DNA of 13,938 bases from a bacterium (GTDB lineage Bacteria; Latescibacterota; UBA2968): NCBI GenBank assembly GCA_027296045.1, contig JAPUJS010000244.1:1-13938 (forward strand), given 5' to 3'. Of this stretch, positions 6,993 through 13,938 are shown piece by piece; within the stretch, counting starts at the first letter, position 1; each line of letters starts with the position of its first letter. The position numbers were made by a program, and so were the translations under genes. The notes under the pieces are model-generated. The model was not told where the DNA came from, ran no database searches, and saw only the letters and a list, made by a program, of their open reading frames with translations.

Positions 6993-8492
6993 TCATCCAG
7001 CGGCCCGATTGACAAACCGAAATGAATAGAGCTTGGCAGAACGCATCACAACGCGCAACCGAACCGGCTGTCCGTCTACAGGGATACGGCATCCGGAGCC
7101 TTTCCACCCAACACGTGCCTGAATCGCATTGGCCGTTACAGTCTCACAATCCTTCAACTCATACCCCTCTAGACCACGCCCGTCGATATCCTGCAACTCC
7201 ACCCGCACCCACCCACCCCCCCCGCAGTCTACATTCAGTTCCAGTTCTCCTCCGTCAAAATCAAGCGGCGGGGTCACAAATTCGCCGCCGACAAAACCGG
7301 CATCCGCCGAGACAAAACCGTCCCGGCGAAGCACGGCACGAAACAACCCGGTATTCGAACCGTCGGGGTTCGCCACGCCGTGGTGACTCCCACGTCCCGA
7401 GTAGTAAATCCAGGTTTCGGTGTCGGTGAAGACAGGCCAGACATTGGCCATCACCATTCCCCCCGAAGCGGTCCCGTCCAATCCCCGGCGCAAAAACGGT
7501 TCCCGATCCCCCTGGCGCTCCCAGGAAATACCGTCCCGACTGGTGAGCAACTGCACATCCATAGTCGCCGGAAAATCGTTCTCTCCCCAGTGATAATAGG
7601 CGGCCGGCATCATAAAATATGCATCCTCTGTTTCCGGGTGTTTGAAAACAGCATTGGTATAAAAATCCACTTGAGGTTTCTCCAACACCGTCCCCGGCGG
7701 TACAGGCATCGAAAGGTCCAGGGCATCGGCTTCGAGCACAATCTGCGTTTCGGACCAGGTGCGGAAATCCGACGACGTGATCCGGCCAACAGACCGATAG
7801 CGTTTCCCAAACTTCGCCTCCGCCGCTTCGTCCCGGCGCTGGGTCTCGTGAACCCGCGTGTAACCCACATAAAGATCCAGGCGGTCATCCCAGAAGAACA
7901 CATTCTGTGTATCACACATCTGACCGGGCGGATTCGGCTGCCCCGCTTCGTAGGTCCAGTGCAACCCATCGGGAGAATGCATTGCCCACAGCCCGGGCAA
8001 AATGCCGGATTTGACCTCATCATCCCGCGGCTGAAATTTCGACCAGAGCCAGTAGCGGGCCTCTTCCGCCGCACGTTCATCCACATAGACCGTCGCCCCT
8101 TGCATACTTTGGCATTCATCCAGGGGAGCAACAATATTGTTCGCCCTGGATCCTGCAAAAGAAACAAGCCCGAGTTCCGGTTTTTGCCAGAACACCCCAT
8201 CCTCCGACTCTGCATAACAAAGCCGAACAGCACCTTCCTGCGGCAAACCCGCCTTCATCTTCGCAGCATACCAAAGCCGAAAACGACCGTCTCCCTCCCG
8301 CAGCACCGTGTTGTATCCACCAATACCCAGTGCTTCCCACGGTCGATCCGCCTGAAGAACCGGTTCCGGCGATTGATAGGGTATATTCATCCGCAGGCTC
8401 ATACCTGAGGCGCGATGAAAAAAACGCCGATCAATAAACAGTTGCTTGCGGGCACCAACCTTCAACACATCCCGATCTTGTACATCGTCCAC
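6993..8492 (-). CDS. Glycoside-hydrolase-like beta-propeller protein (GH32/GH43-type fold) with C-terminal beta-sandwich
   Basis: The 499-residue protein begins with a family-like KQLFIDRRFF strand (16-25). It then shows repeated propeller-blade motifs of the form S-x-D-G-x-x-W: SEDGVFW (96-102), SPDGLHW (173-179), SSDFRTW (240-246) and SRDGISW (318-324). Between them are blade strands rich in Trp and Tyr. This is the pattern of five-bladed propeller glycosidases and their relatives. From about residue 403 a separate beta-sandwich follows, with LELNVDCGGGGWVRVELQDIDG and the ending PVRLRVVMRSAKLYSFRF, a tail I recall from many planctomycete and Latescibacteria-like proteins. No signal peptide is seen, so it is probably cytoplasmic. 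I chose the GTG at 8492 because a GGGAG site lies 7 nt upstream; the frame also opens at an ATG at 8588, but that lacks a ribosome-binding site and adds 32 residues without fold. Catalytic residues and substrate are not clear. It precedes the UxuA-like gene and may feed it. Confidence 0.75.
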   Translation of the reverse strand: MDDVQDRDVLKVGARKQLFIDRRFFHRASGMSLRMNIPYQSPEPVLQADRPWEALGIGGYNTVLREGDGRFRLWYAAKMKAGLPQEGAVRLCYAESEDGVFWQKPELGLVSFAGSRANNIVAPLDECQSMQGATVYVDERAAEEARYWLWSKFQPRDDEVKSGILPGLWAMHSPDGLHWTYEAGQPNPPGQMCDTQNVFFWDDRLDLYVGYTRVHETQRRDEAAEAKFGKRYRSVGRITSSDFRTWSETQIVLEADALDLSMPVPPGTVLEKPQVDFYTNAVFKHPETEDAYFMMPAAYYHWGENDFPATMDVQLLTSRDGISWERQGDREPFLRRGLDGTASGGMVMANVWPVFTDTETWIYYSGRGSHHGVANPDGSNTGLFRAVLRRDGFVSADAGFVGGEFVTPPLDFDGGELELNVDCGGGGWVRVELQDIDGRGLEGYELKDCETVTANAIQARVGWKGSGCRIPVDGQPVRLRVVMRSAKLYSFRFVNRAAG

Positions 8493-8495
8493 AGG

Positions 8496-8507
8496 TGTTC
8501 TCCCTTC
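8496..8507 (-). promoter_or_regulatory. Ribosome-binding leader fixing the GTG start of the beta-propeller gene
   Basis: Minus-strand GAAGGGAGAACA, with GGGAG 7 nt before the GTG at 8492. It is identical over 12 bases to the leader of the UxuA-like gene at 6825-6836 and decides the start in favour of 8492 over the upstream ATG at 8588. Confidence 0.7.
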
Positions 8508-8766
8508 TTTCCCAATCCGCTTCCAGGCCAAATCCGTTCCCCTAACATCCCGGCTGATAATTGACTTGACGGAAGCATTTCTACGCACATGTTAGGCACC
8601 AATAACCCGCAAGAAACGGCCATCTGTCCGTACCAATATCAGGAAAGAACCCTGTGGGACAGGGGCTTTTCTCCCGGAAATTTTCCTGCCAAACACCGAT
8701 TCATTTGGAAACCCACCTTCCGTTTTGGGCAACGATTTGAGAAGCACAATCACAGAGGAGGCCTCC

Positions 8767-9603
8767 ATGCCGAAAATCCTGAGTAAAAACGCCATCGAGC
8801 AATACAATCGGGAGGGATACTATTTCCCGGTCCAAATACTCAACGACGAACAGGTGGCAAGCAACCGAAAATTGCTCGAAACCTTTGAAACCACACAAGG
8901 CAAACCCATGGAGGGAGCGCAGCGCAGCAAATCTCATCTGCTTTTCAAATGGGTGGACGATCTGATGCGCCATTCCAAAATCCTCGACGCAGTCGAAGAC
9001 CTGATCGGCCCCGATATCTTGTGCTGGAACACGCTTTTCTGGATCAAAGAAGCAGGAAGTGAGAGTTTCGTTTCGTGGCATCAAGACCTGCGCTACTGGG
9101 GCCTCGATACCAACGACCTGGTCACCGTATGGGTGGCACTATCCCCTGCAACACTCGAAAGCGGTTGTATGCATGTACTGCCGGGCAGCCACCAGGGCGA
9201 TCTCCTGCCGCACAAGGATGGCTATGAACCGGACAACCTCTTGACCCGAGGTCAGGAAATCGCAGTGGAGGTAGATGAATCAAAGACGGTGGCCATGCCA
9301 CTACAGCCCGGCGAAATTTCGCTGCACAATGTGCGGTTGGCACACGCCTCGAGTCCAAACCGTTCAGAGGATCGTCGAATCGGCATCTCGCTGCATTACA
9401 TGCCCACCCGAACCAAGCAAATGGCCGGTGAATGGGACAGCGCAGCCCTTGTCCGCGGCGAGGACCAGTTCGGTCACTTTAAAGACACCCCCCGTCCAAC
9501 CAGAGACTTCGATCCTATTGCGGTTCAGTTCCACGAAAAAGCGACCCATGCCGTTCGCGAAATCCTGTTCAAAGATGCGAAAAAAGTGCGGCAGACAATC
9601 TGA
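8767..9603 (+). CDS. Phytanoyl-CoA dioxygenase (PhyH) family Fe(II)/2-oxoglutarate oxygenase
   Basis: The 278-residue protein starts at the ATG at 8767, which has a GAGGAGG site 5 nt upstream; the frame is open from 8725 but without a site. The double-stranded beta-helix of the PhyH family is recognisable: the iron motif SWHQDLRYWGL gives His105 and Asp107, the distal ligand is His193 in RLAHASSPNRS, and Arg203 or Arg204 in DRRIGIS is placed to hold 2-oxoglutarate. The N-terminus EQYNREGYYFPVQ and the tail motif WDSAALVRGEDQFGHF belong to a bacterial subgroup distant from true phytanoyl-CoA hydroxylase. Such enzymes hydroxylate small molecules in the cytoplasm; the substrate is unknown. It is divergent from the beta-propeller gene across a 274-bp spacer and converges on the small unknown gene. 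I see no consensus promoter in the spacer. Confidence 0.88.
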   Translation: MPKILSKNAIEQYNREGYYFPVQILNDEQVASNRKLLETFETTQGKPMEGAQRSKSHLLFKWVDDLMRHSKILDAVEDLIGPDILCWNTLFWIKEAGSESFVSWHQDLRYWGLDTNDLVTVWVALSPATLESGCMHVLPGSHQGDLLPHKDGYEPDNLLTRGQEIAVEVDESKTVAMPLQPGEISLHNVRLAHASSPNRSEDRRIGISLHYMPTRTKQMAGEWDSAALVRGEDQFGHFKDTPRPTRDFDPIAVQFHEKATHAVREILFKDAKKVRQTI

Positions 9604-9645
9604 ATGCACATGCACGCAGGTTCTTTGCCAATGAGGGAAGGGCGA

Positions 9646-10065
9646 TCACAGGTTGAGCTGGTCTGCAAACGCCAGCATTTTTGTCTCCGCCTCCTGGACA
9701 AACGGCGCCAGCTTTTCGGAATCAATCTTGATTTCCTGGATCTTTTCATCGGTATTTGTAATCATACAATAACCGAGGTTTTGCTTCAGATCATGCATCG
9801 CGTGTACAATATGATCGCGAACCGATCCGGGAGGATACATCCACTGCCTTGCCCGCGTCTGTTTCAAATTCACATGGCAGTGTCCTTTTCCACCTTGTTT
9901 TTTTGCCTCGCCAAAGCAGTCCAGACGCAAAACCTCCTGGTCGTAGGCATACACAGATGCGGCAGGGCCATATCCCGCACGGTCATCCCGCCAGTAGACT
10001 TCCAGTCGAACATGGTCTTGGATCGGGTATTCTACCCAGTCGTTTCTACCTTGTTGTGGAGCCAT
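9646..10065 (-). CDS. Conserved-looking protein of unknown function, 139 residues
   Basis: I do not recognise this protein. It starts at the ATG at 10065 behind a clear AAGGAG site, and a consensus promoter lies about 60-90 bp upstream, so it is very likely a real gene. There is no signal peptide or membrane segment. The first half looks like beta-strands (LEVYWRDD, ASVYAYDQEVLRLDCFG), followed by KGHCHVN with His62, Cys63 and His64 and by a His-rich helix around DHIVHAMHDL (84-93). The last 35 residues are charged and helical. The cluster Cys50, His62, Cys63, His64, His85, His88 and His91 could bind a metal, but that is a guess from spacing. It converges with the PhyH-family gene (42-bp gap) and lies downstream of a second one, 162 bp away on the same strand. 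Confidence 0.75.
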   Translation of the reverse strand: MAPQQGRNDWVEYPIQDHVRLEVYWRDDRAGYGPAASVYAYDQEVLRLDCFGEAKKQGGKGHCHVNLKQTRARQWMYPPGSVRDHIVHAMHDLKQNLGYCMITNTDEKIQEIKIDSEKLAPFVQEAETKMLAFADQLNL

Positions 10066-10124
10066 ATTTTCTCCTTTCCCGAAAACGAACGCGGGGAACC
10101 TTCGACCTTCGCGGATATAACGAC

Positions 10125-10153
10125 AGTATATCTTTCCAAATCAGAAATGTCAA
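10125..10153 (-). promoter_or_regulatory. Consensus sigma-70-type promoter for the 139-residue protein
   Basis: On the minus strand a perfect TTGACA (10148-10153) is followed after exactly 17 nt by TATACT (10125-10130), one mismatch from TATAAT. Transcription would start near 10118 and leave a 5' leader of roughly 50 nt before the ATG at 10065. This is the best promoter match I found in the window. Confidence 0.75.
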
Positions 10154-10227
10154 TCCAAAGGTTTTAGCGACACAGATGGCATAACGCTTCCTTATCGTGT
10201 AGATTCACCACCCACCGAGAACAATGA

Positions 10228-11247
10228 CTACACCGCACCCTGCGCTGTATCGAGCCTGGCCAACAGTTCCTCCGCTTGCTTCCGTTTGTCCGCATCCAGA
10301 TCCCGTGCAATCACCCGCTGAAGCGCCGAACGCGCTCCCTGGTCCCCCTGAGCAGCCATTTCAAACGCCATCTGGTCCCGCTTTTCGAGATAGCCGAAAT
10401 CGTATTCCTTCACCTCCAGATCCCATTGGTGCCAGTAGTATTGCAGTTCCTCCGAAGGCCAATCGGCATAAATGTTCTCCCACCTATTCGGCTGACTGTG
10501 CGGTTCCAGACTCCCCGGCGCAATCGGATTCCCAATTTTCTGGTACCTTCCGTCCATCGACATCCGCAAACGATCCGATCGATTGGGCAAGCCCTTATGC
10601 ACCATCATACTGTGGAAAATCAACACATCCGATTGTGCAAACGGGTTGCTGACCCAGGTCCCCTCCAGAGGATCAACCACCTCGAGTCCCCCCGCACCCA
10701 TCGACGGACGAAATTCGTACACCCCCTGCCGGTGTGAACCGGATGCCACTTGAAGCCCGCCCAGTTCCACCGGAATATCGCTCAACGGAATCCAGGCGGT
10801 GTAGGTTTCGGCCGTGCCCTGAATCGGGATAAAATCCTGATGCGGCGGAGTCGTATACGCCTCCTTCTGCGGGAAAATAGTCCGCCCAATAAAACGCGGA
10901 TGGGCAATGACCGGTTCCCCCAACATCCGCTCAAACAAACCGATCAGATTCGGATGGTGCTGGAGAGCGTGAAACTCCGGAAGCGCATACATTCGAGCAT
11001 ACACATCCATGTAGGCAGATTCAGGCTCCACGCAAAAACTGTTCAAATCCGCAACTGCATCCGCAAGCGGCGTACCGGCTTTGACCCAACCGGCCTCCCA
11101 AGCAATCTCAAGAATCTGCATCCGCAGACGTTCCAGAAGATCGACAGGAAGCAAGCCACGAATAAAGAGATAACCATCCCGCTCCACGCGTCGATGGATT
11201 TCCGCGCCATCATCCACAACATCGGTTGAATCGAGAAAAGGGTTCAT
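10228..11247 (-). CDS. Phytanoyl-CoA dioxygenase (PhyH) family oxygenase, second copy of a different subgroup
   Basis: The 339-residue protein starts at the ATG at 11247, with GGAGAG five nt upstream. The opening RVERDGYLFIRGLLP (20-34) is the usual PhyH N-terminus. The iron triad is His136 and Asp138 in TPPHQDFIPIQGT plus His217 in MMVHKGLPNRS, and Arg226 or Arg228 in DRLRMSMDGRYQ fits the 2-oxoglutarate arginine. A roughly 60-residue helical tail (about 280-335) follows the barrel. It shares little with the PhyH-family protein at 8767-9603 beyond the metal motifs, so the two are not recent duplicates. It is expected to hydroxylate a small molecule with Fe(II), oxygen and 2-oxoglutarate; the substrate is unknown. 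It lies 143 bp after the isomerase-like gene on the same strand and could belong to that transcript. Confidence 0.87.
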   Translation of the reverse strand: MNPFLDSTDVVDDGAEIHRRVERDGYLFIRGLLPVDLLERLRMQILEIAWEAGWVKAGTPLADAVADLNSFCVEPESAYMDVYARMYALPEFHALQHHPNLIGLFERMLGEPVIAHPRFIGRTIFPQKEAYTTPPHQDFIPIQGTAETYTAWIPLSDIPVELGGLQVASGSHRQGVYEFRPSMGAGGLEVVDPLEGTWVSNPFAQSDVLIFHSMMVHKGLPNRSDRLRMSMDGRYQKIGNPIAPGSLEPHSQPNRWENIYADWPSEELQYYWHQWDLEVKEYDFGYLEKRDQMAFEMAAQGDQGARSALQRVIARDLDADKRKQAEELLARLDTAQGAV

Positions 11248-11390
11248 CGGACTCTCCAGATAGAATTTGAGCGAATAGCACAGCTTGCACGTTGTCTCAT
11301 AAATCCCAATTCACATCCAAAGTTGGCCCCCCTGTAGACGCGCCCTTCAGGTCGCTATCCCATGGGCTCAAAGCCTTTATAAGACGATTT

Positions 11391-12191
11391 CTAATATCCC
11401 AAACTACTCAAATAATCCCGATTGGCTTTCGCCGCTTCCGCCGCAGGCTTTGGTGGATAGGGCCGATCCAATTCCACCGACACCCACCCATCGTATCCTA
11501 CCGTTTCCAGGTTTTCCATCACGGCCTTGACGTCCAGCCCCAGATTGCCCGCGCCCAATTCCGCAAACCGCGCCTCTTCATTAAACGTCCCCGTCCGATG
11601 ATTCCAGCTTGCCGGGTCATTCGCGTGCGTATCCTTCAAGTGTACGTGCCCAATCCGATGTTTCAATACATCCCGTTCAAACACCTGCATCGGATCGCTG
11701 CCGGCCGCCAGAAAATGTCCCGTATCATAAAGCAGCCACAAATCTGGCGCTGCCCCCATCAATCGCTCCGCATCCTCGACCGTCTCAATCAGCGTTCGCA
11801 AATGCGCGTGATGAAACCCCTTCACACTGTGTTCCTTACAAAACGCCAGCACGTCATCCAATGAACGGGCAGCCTGTTCCACATCCGCATCGCTCGGATC
11901 ATCGCCCCCCCATTCTGCTCGCCGCAGAGAAGGCACTTCGGCCGTATCATTTCCCAGCGTGATATTGTATTTCACCTTCGCAATCGGATCCGGGCCACCC
12001 ACATTAATCATGTGCAATCCCAGGCGACGCGCCAGACCCGCCAGTTCAACCAGCTCCTCGGCACTGTCCGCCTTCACCCCCTCCACACCGTCCCAACCCG
12101 CCTCGGCCACCTCACCAAATACTTTCTCGGGATTTTTGTGTTGCTCACCTCGAAATGGAATCAAATGACACGCCAGTTTAAACTTGCCCAT
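11391..12191 (-). CDS. Sugar phosphate isomerase/epimerase-like TIM barrel (IolE/xylose isomerase-like)
   Basis: The 266-residue protein starts at the ATG at 12191 behind one of the strongest ribosome-binding sites here (TAGGAGGT, 4 nt gap). The fold is the AP-endonuclease-2/xylose-isomerase-like TIM barrel. Landmarks are FGEVAEAGWDGVEG (25-38), an internal LIETVEDAERL with Glu136, LLYDTGHF with Asp156, GHVHLKD with His182 and His184, FAELGAGNLGLD (209-220) and WVSVELD with Glu240. The Glu-Asp-His-Glu set matches the usual divalent metal site. Relatives include inosose dehydratase, sugar and ketose epimerases; the LGAGNLGLD stretch resembles IolE-type proteins, but the substrate is not fixed by this. 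It begins 38 bp after the histidine kinase stop and may be co-transcribed with it. Confidence 0.87.
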   Translation of the reverse strand: MGKFKLACHLIPFRGEQHKNPEKVFGEVAEAGWDGVEGVKADSAEELVELAGLARRLGLHMINVGGPDPIAKVKYNITLGNDTAEVPSLRRAEWGGDDPSDADVEQAARSLDDVLAFCKEHSVKGFHHAHLRTLIETVEDAERLMGAAPDLWLLYDTGHFLAAGSDPMQVFERDVLKHRIGHVHLKDTHANDPASWNHRTGTFNEEARFAELGAGNLGLDVKAVMENLETVGYDGWVSVELDRPYPPKPAAEAAKANRDYLSSLGY

Positions 12192-12229
12192 AATACCTCC
12201 TACAAACCCTGAATGGCCAGCTTCACAAT

Positions 12230-13654
12230 TTACTCAGAATCCATCTCTCTCATCGGCAGGCTTATCGTTACCTCTGTACCTTTTCCTACCTCGCTCTCTA
12301 TCTGGATCTCTCCCTTGTGCTCCTGGATCGTTCTATAGGCCGTGGACAACCCGAATCCCATTTTCACTCTGGAATCTACCGCCTGGAAACTAAAATCGAA
12401 GATGTGATCCAGCTGCTCCTGCGGGATTCCTCGGCCTGTATCACGGATCTGAATGTACATGATGTCCTGGTCCTCAAAGGTCGTAATCCTGATTTCTCCT
12501 TTTCCTTCGATGGCCTCACCCGCATTTTGGAACAGGTTCAAGAAAACCTGGTTCAGTTGCCCCGGAGAACAGTATATCGGCTGGATATCTCCATAATTCT
12601 TGACAATCGTAACACTATCCTCTAGCTGGGGCTGCAGCAGCACGAGCGTGCTCTCGATACCTTCGTGGATGTCCGCTACCTGGAACTCGGCCTCGTCCAG
12701 TCGGGCAAAGCTCCGAAGGCTGCCAACAATGTCGGCCACCCGTCGCACCCCTGTGGCGATGACCTGAGTGGCATCGGTGATCACATGAAAAGCGGACTGG
12801 GCCGTTCGATCCTCACGATACTCTTGAGACGCCCCCAGTGTTTGCTTCAGTTTGTCCAGAGCCCGGGTCAGGGTATCGTGCATACTGGTAATCGCACCCA
12901 GAGGCGTATTCATCTCGTGGGCTACACCGGCTACCAGACTACCCAGGGAGGCCATTTTCTCCTGCATGACGAGCTGGTTTTGCGTCTCCCGGAGCTGCTG
13001 CAGTGTCTCTTCCAGGATCCGGTTCTGCTCTTCTTGTTTGGCAATAAAATAAATGGTCAAACCAAATACAATAGTGGAAATCACGACGATATTGAGAACA
13101 AATAAAACGGTGTTCGCCTGCGGGGATACCCCTAGGCTTAATCCCTCCACACTGTTGTCGATAAAGCCGCTGAATAGAGTGAGAAGTAAATAAGTTACCA
13201 GCCATTTCACGCTCAATTTAGTATCCTGAAAGGTGAGGGAGCCTATCAGGGCAACCATGGACCACAGCATAACGGCGCCGGAGGGGATAAACCCACCCAG
13301 AACCCACTGAAACATAAAAGGCAATAACAAGCTCATCAGCACTTGAAAGAACCGCACCAATCTAAAATTTTTACTAAAATAAAAATAGGTGAAATTTACA
13401 ATGGTCAGAATGGTGTAGCCATAGGGAATAACCGAGGGCAGAAATAAACCATAATAAATGGAAATAGTTCCCCAGAGCAGGCCCCCGCCACTCATCAATA
13501 AGCCCATATAGACAAGAAAACCGTGCTGGAGTTTCTCTTTCTCGGTATCCGTCGCCTTGTCCCCTATGGCCGCAATAGATATAATCATGCCTTCGTTTAA
13601 CCGATCCAGTTTTGAGAGCCAGAGCAAGTTCCGACTGTTTAGGTCGCTCGCCAA
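12230..13654 (-). CDS. Membrane sensor histidine kinase with a six-helix input region
   Basis: The protein (up to 474 residues) senses a signal at the membrane and autophosphorylates. About six hydrophobic segments (roughly 46-70, 74-93, 100-120, 126-142, 148-166, 182-205) have only short loops between them, so no extracytoplasmic sensor domain is present. A coiled-coil linker (AKQEEQNRILEETLQQLRE) follows, then the phosphoacceptor H-box VAHEMNTPLGAI with His246, the N-box QNAGEAI (Asn377), the G1 box DTGRGIP, an F-box IFDFSF and the G2 box GFGLSTAY. No receiver domain is attached and no response regulator is encoded in the window. The start is uncertain: the longest frame begins at a TTG at 13654 directly after an in-frame TAA, while the first ATG is at 13588; neither has a good ribosome-binding site. 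The upstream residues LLWLSKLDRLNEG resemble N-termini I recall in related kinases and cyclases, so I keep the longer form. The gene ends 38 bp before the isomerase-like gene. Confidence 0.9.
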   Translation of the reverse strand: MASDLNSRNLLWLSKLDRLNEGMIISIAAIGDKATDTEKEKLQHGFLVYMGLLMSGGGLLWGTISIYYGLFLPSVIPYGYTILTIVNFTYFYFSKNFRLVRFFQVLMSLLLPFMFQWVLGGFIPSGAVMLWSMVALIGSLTFQDTKLSVKWLVTYLLLTLFSGFIDNSVEGLSLGVSPQANTVLFVLNIVVISTIVFGLTIYFIAKQEEQNRILEETLQQLRETQNQLVMQEKMASLGSLVAGVAHEMNTPLGAITSMHDTLTRALDKLKQTLGASQEYREDRTAQSAFHVITDATQVIATGVRRVADIVGSLRSFARLDEAEFQVADIHEGIESTLVLLQPQLEDSVTIVKNYGDIQPIYCSPGQLNQVFLNLFQNAGEAIEGKGEIRITTFEDQDIMYIQIRDTGRGIPQEQLDHIFDFSFQAVDSRVKMGFGLSTAYRTIQEHKGEIQIESEVGKGTEVTISLPMREMDSE

Positions 13655-13720
13655 TGGCTGGATTTATGCAGTAAACCGCGGGTAGCTTGCAGGTTCTCCG
13701 TACTGTCTCCTTAAAAGGAT

Positions 13721-13938
13721 CTATCCATAAATATTCTTCATCTGCCACGCATCCAACGATTTCAGCTCCGTATCCTTCCCCTGGGAACGCAACGACACCC
13801 CAACACTATCTTCACGCCCGGGATAAACCCGCACAGCAACGCATTGTCTCCCATTCACAAAAACTTCCACCACACTCCGGTCAACAAACACTCGTAACTT
13901 GAGCGGCTCGTCCTCTTCCAGATAAACCGGCGCCGTCT
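13721..13938 (-). CDS. GH32-type glycoside hydrolase, C-terminal beta-sandwich only (runs off the window)
   Basis: Reading the minus strand in from the right edge gives 71 residues and a TAG at 13721-13723. The stretch LRVFVDRSVVEVFVNGRQ followed by AVRVYPG is the hallmark of the C-terminal beta-sandwich of GH32 enzymes (invertases, levanases, sucrose-6-phosphate hydrolases), where a strand with DxSxxEVFxN recurs. The ending LKSLDAWQMKNIYG is also typical. The catalytic five-bladed propeller would lie beyond the window. It should hydrolyse fructosides or related sugars, but specificity depends on the missing part. It lies 66 bp upstream of the histidine kinase's longest frame on the same strand. 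Confidence 0.8.
   Translation of the reverse strand, partial: TAPVYLEEDEPLKLRVFVDRSVVEVFVNGRQCVAVRVYPGREDSVGVSLRSQGKDTELKSLDAWQMKNIYG

Noticed and set aside
6719..7015. A 98-codon minus-strand frame in the spacer before the UxuA-like gene
   Set aside because: It overlaps the UxuA-like start and the end of the propeller gene in another frame, and shows no family resemblance or ribosome-binding site.
7380..8408. A 342-codon plus-strand open frame opposite the beta-propeller gene
   Set aside because: It is exactly antisense to a gene with clear blade motifs, is low-complexity and Arg/Pro/His-rich, and has no recognisable domain; a product of codon bias.
8650..8670. Short hairpin CCCTGT/ACAGGG followed by GCTTTT, as a terminator
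   Set aside because: Six-base stem with a three-base loop and a short T-run, and no plus-strand gene upstream of it to terminate.
1..13938. CRISPR arrays, tRNA or rRNA genes, transposases, phage or defence systems
   Set aside because: No regularly spaced direct repeats, cloverleaf-like or rRNA-like sequences, and no proteins with such domains were seen by eye.

Overview
The window looks like chromosome from an uncultured, moderately GC-rich bacterium that makes its living on sugars and small organic acids. The gene set (phytanoyl-CoA-type dioxygenases, a TIM-barrel 'amidohydrolase', an enolase-superfamily acid-sugar enzyme, a UxuA-like dehydratase, IolE-like isomerase, GH32-like beta-propellers) is the mix commonly seen in Latescibacterota/Poribacteria-like marine genomes. 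That placement rests on gene content alone; no rRNA or tRNA is present. Starts include ATG and GTG with ordinary Shine-Dalgarno sites.

Layout, left to right. A 5'-truncated SDR epimerase (+, 1-710) converges on an amidohydrolase_2-family protein (-, 731-1855). A gene-free stretch (1856-2331) carries a 104-bp inverted-repeat element of REP/MITE type. It is followed by a RecQ-family helicase (+, 2332-4242) with an unusual domain order. Next comes an enolase-superfamily gene (-, 4292-5523) broken by a one-base deletion. A structured spacer follows, with a 10-bp inverted repeat and a perfect 19-bp-stem terminator. Then come a UxuA-like mannonate dehydratase (-, 5808-6821, GTG) and a GH-like beta-propeller protein (-, 6993-8492, GTG). 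These two share a nearly identical ribosome-binding leader. A phytanoyl-CoA-dioxygenase-family oxygenase (+, 8767-9603) converges on an unrecognised 139-residue protein (-, 9646-10065), which has a consensus sigma-70 promoter. The right part is all on the minus strand: a GH32 C-terminal fragment running off the edge (13721-13938), a six-TM sensor histidine kinase (12230-13654), a sugar-phosphate isomerase/epimerase-like TIM barrel (11391-12191) and a second phytanoyl-CoA-dioxygenase-family protein (10228-11247).

How the genes may work together (inference): beta-propeller hydrolases would release sugars from a polysaccharide or glycoside. The SDR, UxuA-like dehydratase, enolase-superfamily enzyme and IolE-like barrel would carry oxidised sugars (hexonates or inositol-type compounds) into central metabolism, and the two Fe(II)/2OG oxygenases would act on side groups or small substrates. 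The kinase sits 38 bp upstream of the isomerase and could share its transcript. I found no CRISPR array, no transposase, no phage genes and no clearly novel defence-type system. The best leads are the altered metal ligands of the amidohydrolase, the RecQ domain order, the frameshifted enolase, the repeat element and the orphan small protein.
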